This document shows positions 56,495-64,000 of a stretch of 64,000 nt of DNA, one piece after another. The stretch spans positions 496,001 through 560,000 of the forward strand of contig NZ_AUAX01000002.1 of NCBI RefSeq assembly GCF_000428945.1, in the 5' to 3' direction. The notes beneath the pieces are model-generated. The model saw nothing but the letters and a program-made list of their open reading frames with translations. It was not told the DNA's origin and did no database searches. Source of the stretch: Hamadaea tsunoensis DSM 44101 (lineage in GTDB: Bacteria; Actinomycetota; Actinomycetes; Mycobacteriales; Micromonosporaceae). Positions within the stretch are counted from its first letter, which is position 1, and each line of letters begins with the position of its first letter. Both the position numbers and the translations under genes were made by a program.

Positions 56495-57268
56495 ATGAAG
56501 ATCGCGGTCACCGGCAGCACCGGACACGTCGGCGGCACCGTGGTACGCCGGCTGATCTCCGCCGGAGGGGATCACGACATCGTCGGGCTCACCCGTCAGG
56601 TGGCGCCGTACGAGGACGTGGACGCGTTGCGGTCGGCGCTGGACGGGGTCGACACGCTCGTCTTCGTGTCCAGCGACGGTGAGGCCGCCAAGGTCGTCTT
56701 GCACCACCAGAACGTGCTGCGGGCGGCCGTCGAGGCGAAGGTCGGCCACGTCGTCCTGCTCAGCGGGCTCGACGTCGACCTCGGTTCGCCGTTCTGCTAC
56801 GCGTACACCAACGGCTGGTCCGAGCAGGTGCTGCGGGCGAGCGGGCTCGACTTCACCATCGCCCGGGCCGGGCTGTTCGCGGAGTTCTTCGGCGGCCTCG
56901 TGCGCCAGTCCGAACAGGACGGTGTCGTACGCCTCCCGGCCGGCCGCGTCTCCCTCGTCCACCGCGACGACGTGGCCGAGTGCCTGGCGGTCCTGGCGCT
57001 CGGCGAGCCGACGAACACCCACCACGACCTGACCGGCCCCGAGGCACTGGACATCGCGACGGTCGTGGAGCGGGCCGGATTCGCGTACGCGGAGGCGACC
57101 GAGGCGCAGTTCGCGGCGGCCCTGACGCTGTCGGGCGAGGAACCGTGGTGGGTGTACGCCTACTCGTCGATGTTCGCCGCCATCCGCCAGAACCGCTGGC
57201 AGGCGGTGTCCGGGGAGGTCGCCCGGCTGCTCAACCGGCCGGCAGTACCGTTCGGCGGAACTCGCTGA
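56495..57268 (+). CDS. NmrA-like NAD(P)-binding protein
   Basis: 257 residues. Rossmann GxxGxxG: MKIAVTGSTGHVGGTVVRRL. Then LVFVSSDGEAAKVVLHHQNV, HVVLLSGLDVDLGSPFCYAY and AGLFAEFFGGLVRQSEQDGV. This is the atypical SDR group typified by quinone reductase QorB and NmrA; activity unproven. TATCCT at 56482-56487 is 7 bases from the ATG, indicating a leaderless transcript. Overlaps the 3' end of the LysR gene by 38 bases. Confidence 0.88.
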   Translation: MKIAVTGSTGHVGGTVVRRLISAGGDHDIVGLTRQVAPYEDVDALRSALDGVDTLVFVSSDGEAAKVVLHHQNVLRAAVEAKVGHVVLLSGLDVDLGSPFCYAYTNGWSEQVLRASGLDFTIARAGLFAEFFGGLVRQSEQDGVVRLPAGRVSLVHRDDVAECLAVLALGEPTNTHHDLTGPEALDIATVVERAGFAYAEATEAQFAAALTLSGEEPWWVYAYSSMFAAIRQNRWQAVSGEVARLLNRPAVPFGGTR

Positions 57269-58121
57269 CCAGCGGATTCGAGTCGTCCGGGCGCCACGCC
57301 ACGGCCACCCGCGTACGCAGGTCACCGGGTTCGACCGGGCGGTAGGCCACGCCCGGCAGGCGGATGCGGCCGATCCCGGCCGGCGCGATCGACACGCCGA
57401 GACCGGCCCCCACCAGGGCGCACACGGTCTGCCACTCGGTCGCGTACTGGATGATGCCCGGAGCGAAACCAGCGGCGGCGCAGGCACCGATGATCTGGTC
57501 GTGCAGGCCCGGCCCGGCGTCGCGGGGGAAGAGGATGAACGGCTCGCCCGCGAGCAGGTCGAGCCGCAGGCGGCGGTGCGCGGCGAGCGGGTGCCCGGCG
57601 GGCAGGACCACGACGAAGGGTTCGACCGCGACGGTGGCGAAGGCCAGGTCCGCCGCCTCGGCCTCCCGGACGAGCCCCACATCCAACTCCCCCGCACGCA
57701 GCGCGGCCAGCTGCGGAACGGTCGTCATCTCGCGGATCTCCAGCCGTACGCCGGGACGGCGCTCCCGGTGGCGGCGCAGCAGGTCGGGCAGGATGGTGGC
57801 CGCCAGCGACGCGGCGAACCCGATGCGCAGCCTGCCGGCCCGCCCGTCGCCCACGGCCCGGGCGGCGGCCAGCCCGTCCGAGAGATCGGCCAGTACGCGC
57901 CGCGCGACCGGCAGCAGCTCCGCACCGGCCGCGGTGAGCGCGACGCCGGCCGCCCCGCGGGCGAACAGCGGATACCCGACGGTGGTTTCCAGCCGCCGGA
58001 TCTGCTGGCTGAGCGGCGGCTGCGCGATGCCGAGCCGGGCCGCGGCCCGGCCGAAGTGCAGTTCCTCGGCGAGTACGGCGAAGGCGTACAGCTGAGGCAG
58101 GGAAAGCTCCGGCCGGTCCAT
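57231..58121 (-). CDS. LysR-family transcriptional regulator
   Basis: 296 residues. N-terminal HTH (LYAFAVLAEELHFGRAAARL, GIAQPPLSQQIRRLETTVGY) and the LysR substrate-binding domain (LRIGFAASLAATILPDLLRR, AELDVGLVREAEAADLAFAT-type segment ELDVGLVREAEAADLAFATV). Divergent from the RidA gene with a 24-base perfect palindrome between, so it probably controls RidA and itself. Confidence 0.94.
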   Translation of the reverse strand: MDRPELSLPQLYAFAVLAEELHFGRAAARLGIAQPPLSQQIRRLETTVGYPLFARGAAGVALTAAGAELLPVARRVLADLSDGLAAARAVGDGRAGRLRIGFAASLAATILPDLLRRHRERRPGVRLEIREMTTVPQLAALRAGELDVGLVREAEAADLAFATVAVEPFVVVLPAGHPLAAHRRLRLDLLAGEPFILFPRDAGPGLHDQIIGACAAAGFAPGIIQYATEWQTVCALVGAGLGVSIAPAGIGRIRLPGVAYRPVEPGDLRTRVAVAWRPDDSNPLVSEFRRTVLPAG

Positions 58122-58161
58122 ACGCTCAGAGATATCACATCCGCGTCGAGTAGCTATTGGA

Positions 58162-58185
58162 CGTATGACAGCAGCTCGTCATACG
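58162..58185. promoter_or_regulatory. LysR operator palindrome
   Basis: CGTATGAC (58162-58169), 8-base spacer, GTCATACG (58178-58185), a perfect inverted repeat centred between the LysR start (58121) and RidA start (58194). It lies 8 bases from the RidA ATG, so binding would block or position polymerase there. Confidence 0.75.
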
Positions 58186-58193
58186 GTTCCGGC

Positions 58194-58586
58194 ATGAGTG
58201 AGCGACGCGCGATCCTCAGCGGTTCCACCTTCGAGGAGCAGATCGGGTACGCCCGCGCCGTGGTCGACGGGGACTGGGTGCACGTGTCCGGCACGACCGG
58301 CTACGACTACACGGCGATGACGATCTCCGACGACGTCGTCGAACAGGCCGAGCAGTGCCTGCGCAACATCGGGGCGGCCCTGGCCGAGGCGGGCGGGTCG
58401 TTCGCCGACGTCGTCCGCGTCCGCTACCTGCTGCCCGACCGGGCGGACTTCGAGCCCTGCTGGCCGGTCCTGCGCGCGGCCTTCGGCGACGTACGCCCGG
58501 CGGCCACGATGATGGTGTGCGGCCTGGCCGACGAGCGAATGAAGATCGAGATCGAGGTGTACGCGCGCCTGGCCACCCGGGACTGA
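58194..58586 (+). CDS. RidA-family (YjgF/Rid) deaminase-like protein
   Basis: 130 residues. YARAVVDGDWVHVSGTTGYD, VVEQAEQCLRNIGAALAEAG, FADVVRVRYLLPDRADFEPC and PAATMMVCGLADERMKIEIE match the Rid trimer fold, including the conserved arginine of the C-terminal active-site region (PA-T-MV-G-L-...IEIE). RidA proteins hydrolyse reactive enamine/imine intermediates of PLP enzymes. Controlled by the divergent LysR gene. Confidence 0.9.
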   Translation: MSERRAILSGSTFEEQIGYARAVVDGDWVHVSGTTGYDYTAMTISDDVVEQAEQCLRNIGAALAEAGGSFADVVRVRYLLPDRADFEPCWPVLRAAFGDVRPAATMMVCGLADERMKIEIEVYARLATRD

Positions 58587-58627
58587 CCGGCGAGGCGCGT
58601 TCCACAGGCTCCGCCGGTACGCCGTGC

Positions 58628-59353
58628 TCAGCAGCCGGTGTCGATACCGCGGGCCTTCAGCCACGGAGCCGGGTCGATCTGGTTCCACATGCCGTTCCAC
58701 ACCTCGAAGTGCAGGTGCGGTCCCGTGGAGTCGCCGGTCGACCCCTCGTACCCGATGACGTCGCCGGCCTGGACCTTCTGCCCAGCGGTCACCGCCGCCT
58801 TGTTCATATGGGCGTAGTGCGTGTACAGACCGTTACCATGATCAATGAGGACGGAGATGCCGTAGCCGGAGTAGTTCCAGCCGGCGGCGACCACCGTCCC
58901 CGCCATGACCGCGTGCTCCGGCGTGTTCTCGGCGGCGGCGAAGTCGATGCCCTCGTGCACGGTCCCCCACCTGGAGCCGTAGCAGGAGGTGATCTCGGCA
59001 CCGGGCAGCGGATTGGCCACGGTGGCGGTCTTCGCCGAACCCGCCTTGGCATCAGCCGACTCGGTGCCAGCCGACTTCGTAGTGTCAGCCGACTTCGTAG
59101 TGTCAGCCGACTTCGTGGCATCAGCCGGCTTCGTGGCATCAGCCGACTTCGTGGCATCGGTCGAGGGTGACGCGGACGTCGAGGGTGACGCGGAGATCGC
59201 GGGCAGGTCGGCGCTGTCCACGACGGTTCCGTCGGCGGCCGCCTTGGTGGCGACCCAGTCGGTGGCGGCGTGCGCGACGCCGCTCACGCCGACGGACAGC
59301 ATGACGCCGAGGGCCGCGCCGGAGGCGACGCGGGCCAGGGAAGGGGGTGTCAC
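58628..59353 (-). CDS. Secreted M23 (LytM-type) peptidoglycan endopeptidase
   Basis: 241 residues from GTG 59353, after AGGAGG. Signal peptide with GAALGVMLSVGVSGVAHAA. A Thr/Lys/Ala/Asp linker (residues ~50-110) is followed by the LytM domain: H133-x3-D137 (TVHEGIDFAA), Y-T-H-Y-A-H182 and the HLH motif H213-L-H215. This metal set marks an active zinc endopeptidase acting on peptide bridges of the cell wall. The linker comes from tandem DNA repeats. Confidence 0.93.
   Translation of the reverse strand: MTPPSLARVASGAALGVMLSVGVSGVAHAATDWVATKAAADGTVVDSADLPAISASPSTSASPSTDATKSADATKPADATKSADTTKSADTTKSAGTESADAKAGSAKTATVANPLPGAEITSCYGSRWGTVHEGIDFAAAENTPEHAVMAGTVVAAGWNYSGYGISVLIDHGNGLYTHYAHMNKAAVTAGQKVQAGDVIGYEGSTGDSTGPHLHFEVWNGMWNQIDPAPWLKARGIDTGC
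59050..59195 (-). repeat. Tandem 18-bp repeats in the M23 linker
   Basis: Plus-strand units such as GTGTCAGCCGACTTCGTA and GTGGCATCAGCCGACTTC repeat five to six times (about 59064-59158), followed by two 18-bp units GTCGAGGGTGACGCGGAC/G. They encode TKSADT-type and SPSTSA-type runs. Confidence 0.75.
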
Positions 59354-59576
59354 TTTCGTTCCTCCTGAGGGCCTCTGTGCGGATCTTGACCGGTCCGGAC
59401 GGCGGCAACCGTCGCCGTGGCGGCTCAAGATCGGCTCAAGAGAGCCTCAAGGTTTGCGCGTTTTCCCAGTTCAGTGCGCAGGCGCGGCGTACTCGAACGC
59501 CGGGCGGGCCTGCCTCGCGATCGAGCGCCCGGAATGCGCGTGGGCGAGCGGCTGTCCGTTGATAGCGTTCGCGGAC

Positions 59577-60275
59577 ATGGAGTCGCGGATCATTCCCCTG
59601 GGAGCTACGGCGTTGCACGTCGGCGTGACCGGCCGCGGCCGCGATGTCGTCGTCCTGACCGGCGGTCCCGGCTGTGTGCAGTATCTGGAGCGAGACGAGA
59701 TCGCGCCGCGCGACCACCGCGCCTGGTACCCCGAGCCGCGGGGCGTCGGCCGCTCGGGCGGCGGCCCCCACACCATGGAAGAAGCGATCGCCGATCTTGA
59801 AGGCATCCGTGCGGCGGTCGGCATCGCCACCTGGATCGTGGTAGGCCATTCATGGGGTTGTGATCTCGCCGTGCGCTACGCGGTCGAACACCCGCAGGCG
59901 GTCACCGCGGTGGTCGGAATCGCCGGTAGAGGTCCGCAACGTGACCGCACGTGGTCCGAGGCGTACGAAGCCGGAAAGGCCACCGAGCCGGTCGTCGACA
60001 TCGACTGGGTGCCCGAAGTACATGCGGCTCTCAGCGATTCGTTCACCGATTGGATCCATCGAGCCGATCTGTGGAGCGGGCTGGCCGCCTGCCGCGTACC
60101 GATGCACTTCATCGCCGCCGGCGACGACATCCGTCCGCCGTGGCCCCTGGCGCAGCTCGCCGCGCTCGTTCCACGTGGGAGGTTCTCCACCGTGCCGGGC
60201 GTACCGCATGACTTCTGGTCCACCCACCCTGAGGTGTGGACCGAGACCGTCACGAACGCCTGCACCGCTTCGTGA
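59577..60275 (+). CDS. Alpha/beta hydrolase, proline-iminopeptidase-like
   Basis: 232 residues. DVVVLTGGPGCVQYLERDEI gives the GGPG oxyanion motif; nucleophile elbow WIVVGHSWGCDLAVRYAVEH; acid HFIAAGDDIRPPWPLAQLAA; histidine GVPHDFWSTHPE. The HGGPG-type loop and length suit the S33 peptidase branch but it is shorter than typical (300 residues). Cytoplasmic. Divergent from the M23 gene, convergent with the MFS gene. Confidence 0.88.
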   Translation: MESRIIPLGATALHVGVTGRGRDVVVLTGGPGCVQYLERDEIAPRDHRAWYPEPRGVGRSGGGPHTMEEAIADLEGIRAAVGIATWIVVGHSWGCDLAVRYAVEHPQAVTAVVGIAGRGPQRDRTWSEAYEAGKATEPVVDIDWVPEVHAALSDSFTDWIHRADLWSGLAACRVPMHFIAAGDDIRPPWPLAQLAALVPRGRFSTVPGVPHDFWSTHPEVWTETVTNACTAS

Positions 60276-60341
60276 CCTCAGCGCGTAGGAACCTCGACTG
60301 CGCCTGGGGCCGTACGCCGAGCCGTACGCCGACGGAGGTGG

Positions 60342-62387
<2,046 letters not shown>

Positions 62388-62508
62388 TCATCACCGCAGA
62401 CACCCCCGCTATGCGGGCAAAACGCCCAAACTACTCCGTAGGCCGTTCAACCGGCTCAAGCACCGGCGCAGCCTGCCCACCCGCCTCGACCAGCCGCCCC
62501 GCGGTGGT

Positions 62509-63420
62509 TCAGGACAGCGTCTCGGCCAGGACCGCGTCGAGGTCTGTCGGGGTGACGCCGAGTACGCGCTCGGTCCGCGCGGTGGACAGGACGAAGGGAC
62601 GCCGGAAGAGGTAACTCATCTCGGGCACCTCGGCGAGGATCGAGTCGTGGGCGGCCAGTTCCGCCAGTTCGTCGACGCTCATCGAGTGGAGAAGGGCCTC
62701 GTCTCTGGCCGCGACCTTCGACAGGCGTTCGGTGAGTTCGCGCGCTGACGCGTCCGATGTCGACGGCACGTGCCAGGCGTGACCCCACGCCTCGTCGCTG
62801 CGGCTGGCGGCGATGAGGGTGCGGGCGGCGTCGGCGGCGTACGTCCAGCTGTGCGGTGCGTCCAGGTCGGCCGGGTACGCGATCGGTGACACCCCGGCCA
62901 GGAGCTGCGGCACCACCGTCAAGGTGTACAGCGACGCCGCCCCGGCCCCGAGGAAGTCGCTGGCGCGGACCTCGGTGACGCGGACGCGGCCGGCGTCGTG
63001 GGCGGCGAGGGCGTCGGTCCACATGCGCACCCGTACGCGACCCTTGATCGTCGTCGTCGCGAGAGGCAGGTCTTCGGTGACGGGTCCGTCGACCGGCCCA
63101 TAACCGTAGGCGTTGCCCAGCATCACATAGTCCGCCCCGGTACGCTCGGCCGCCGCCAGCAGCGCAGCGGCCAGCGGCGGCCAGTCGGCAGGCCACCGGT
63201 CGTAGGCCGGCATGGCGCAGTTGAACAGGACCGCGGCGCCGCGCGTCAGGGTGGTGAGCCGGTCGGCGTCGGTCGCGTCGGCGGCGTACGTCTCGATGCC
63301 GGGGTGGTCGGGGCCGCTGCCGCGGCGGGTGATCAGACGGACCTGCTCGCCCGCTTCGGCGAGTTGAAGGGCGGTCGCGGTGCCGGTAGCGCCCGCGCCG
63401 ACGACGACATGCAAAGCCAC
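62509..63420 (-). CDS. NAD-dependent epimerase/dehydratase-family protein
   Basis: 303 residues from GTG 63420, after GGAGAA. Rossmann GxxGxxG: LHVVVGAGATGTATALQLAE. Later YVMLGNAYGYGPVDGPVTED and TTIKGRVRVRMWTDALAAHD replace the usual YxxxK; EVRASDFLGAG and AHSWTYAADAARTLI follow. Extended SDR-like fold without a clear YxxxK dyad, so it may be a reductase or binding protein rather than an epimerase. Divergent from the GlxA-type regulator at 63537, which probably controls it. Confidence 0.82.
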   Translation of the reverse strand: MALHVVVGAGATGTATALQLAEAGEQVRLITRRGSGPDHPGIETYAADATDADRLTTLTRGAAVLFNCAMPAYDRWPADWPPLAAALLAAAERTGADYVMLGNAYGYGPVDGPVTEDLPLATTTIKGRVRVRMWTDALAAHDAGRVRVTEVRASDFLGAGAASLYTLTVVPQLLAGVSPIAYPADLDAPHSWTYAADAARTLIAASRSDEAWGHAWHVPSTSDASARELTERLSKVAARDEALLHSMSVDELAELAAHDSILAEVPEMSYLFRRPFVLSTARTERVLGVTPTDLDAVLAETLS

Positions 63421-63501
63421 AGTGGTTCTCCTGAGAATGACGTACCCCGTCGGAATGCCGGGGCCGAGATCCACTGTGCGCCGGCTCCGCGGCGTAAGGT
63501 A

Positions 63502-63517
63502 GTGGCTGGAATGCCAC
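63502..63517. promoter_or_regulatory. Inverted repeat in the divergent promoter
   Basis: GTGGC-TGGAAT-GCCAC, perfect 5-base arms, between starts at 63420 and 63537. Candidate site for the AraC/GlxA-type regulator. Confidence 0.5.
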
Positions 63518-63536
63518 ATGTCCAAAGGATCTGGCC

Positions 63537-64000
63537 ATGCACAAGATCGCGGTCATCGCCGTGCCGCCCGTCACCGCGTTCGACCTGTCCATCCCCGAAC
63601 TCGTCTTCGGTGCGCCCCTGGTCGACGGCGTACCCGGCTATGACGTCCAGGTCTGCACACCGGACCCCGGCACCGTCCCGACGACCGGCAGCCTGGAGAT
63701 CCTGATCAGCCTCGGCCTGGAAGCGGCCCAGGACGCCGACACGGTGATGGTCACCGGGACGGGCGCGCAGAACTCCGATCCCCGCGTACACGCGCTGCTG
63801 CGGAAGGCCGTCGCCGACGGGCGACGGGTCGCCTCGATCTGCACCGGCGCGTTCGTGCTGGCCGAAGCCGGCCTGCTCGACGGGCGCCGCGCCACGACCT
63901 ACTGGGCGCGCTCGGATGACCTCCGCGACCGCTACCCGGCCGTCGACGTGCAGCCCGACGTGCTCTACGTCGACGACGGCAACGTCCTGACCTCCGCGGG
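63537..64000 (+). CDS. GlxA/FtrA-type AraC regulator, truncated at window edge
   Basis: ATG 63537 after AAAGGA. The visible ~154 residues form a DJ-1/ThiJ amidotransferase-like domain: KIAVIAVPPVTAFDLSIPEL, VFGAPLVDGVPGYDVQVCTP, DTVMVTGTGAQNSDPRVHAL and the nucleophile-elbow-like RRVASICTGAFVLAEAGLLD (cysteine in SICTGAF). This N-terminal domain with conserved spacing is typical of AraC regulators whose HTH follows; the HTH lies beyond the window. Divergent from the NAD-binding protein gene. Confidence 0.9.
   Translation, partial: MHKIAVIAVPPVTAFDLSIPELVFGAPLVDGVPGYDVQVCTPDPGTVPTTGSLEILISLGLEAAQDADTVMVTGTGAQNSDPRVHALLRKAVADGRRVASICTGAFVLAEAGLLDGRRATTYWARSDDLRDRYPAVDVQPDVLYVDDGNVLTSA

Overview
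The window reads as chromosomal DNA of a high-GC filamentous actinobacterium, most likely Micromonosporaceae (Actinoplanes, Dactylosporangium or Micromonospora type). The signs are strongly GC-biased third codon positions, frequent GTG starts, very common GTACGC-type hexamers, and typical actinomycete families: SARP/NB-ARC regulators, ricin-lectin exoproteins, F420-linked PPOX proteins, XRE-cupin regulators and HATPase anti-sigma-like proteins. No rRNA, tRNA, CRISPR array, phage or insertion sequence was recognised. Taxonomy is inference; no marker gene is present.

Layout. 0-15 kb: small metabolic and regulatory genes, including a CsbD-like stress protein cut by the left edge, a frameshifted pseudogene, a serine hydrolase, a ricin-type lectin, a metal-receptor-like protein, a second-type 3-dehydroquinate-synthase-like enzyme, and an ECF sigma factor fused through a membrane helix to a beta-propeller. 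Three regulator/enzyme neighbourhoods follow (MBL/XRE-cupin, MarR/FMN-reductase, GNAT/CadD), with sequence scars of local duplication. 14.8-15.75 kb is gene-poor. 15.7-23.5 kb: a coherent peptide or polymer scavenging locus, made of a polar-amino-acid-type ABC transporter, an M20 peptidase, an RpiR-family regulator and two secreted cyanophycinase-like S51 peptidases, tied together by a shared TGTAAT...TTACA operator. 23.5-27.2 kb: a secreted protein, a gene graveyard including a near-identical fragment of the SARP gene at 27.3 kb, and a PadR/membrane-protein operon. 27.2-36.5 kb: a large SARP/NB-ARC/TPR regulator, secreted proteins, an alpha/beta hydrolase and a BBE-type FAD oxidase.

36.7-50.1 kb is the most unusual part, dense in signalling NTPases of the kind used in bacterial conflict and defence. 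It holds (i) a single-protein HEPN-STAND-TPR-cold-shock-domain gene; (ii) a translationally coupled NACHT NTPase and a two-TM, two-RCK channel-like protein whose K+ selectivity filter is degenerate; and (iii) a three-gene operon of a dynamin-like GTPase, a second GTPase and a single-pass membrane protein with a long Ser/Pro tail. A SoxR regulator with its own SoxR box and a SnoaL-type target lie between them. None of these could be matched to a named system from memory, so they are the best candidates for undescribed biology.

50.3-64 kb: a homospermidine operon (PLP decarboxylase plus homospermidine synthase), acetyltransferase, HATPase protein, SMP-30-like propeller, hydrolases, a NmrA-like reductase, a LysR/RidA divergent pair with a perfect palindrome, an M23 endopeptidase, a 14-TM DHA2 exporter with a C-terminal extension, and a divergent NAD-binding protein/GlxA-type regulator pair cut by the right edge. 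Operons are mostly marked by 4-bp ATGA or GTGA overlaps, and many transcription units end in strong GC hairpins, listed below.
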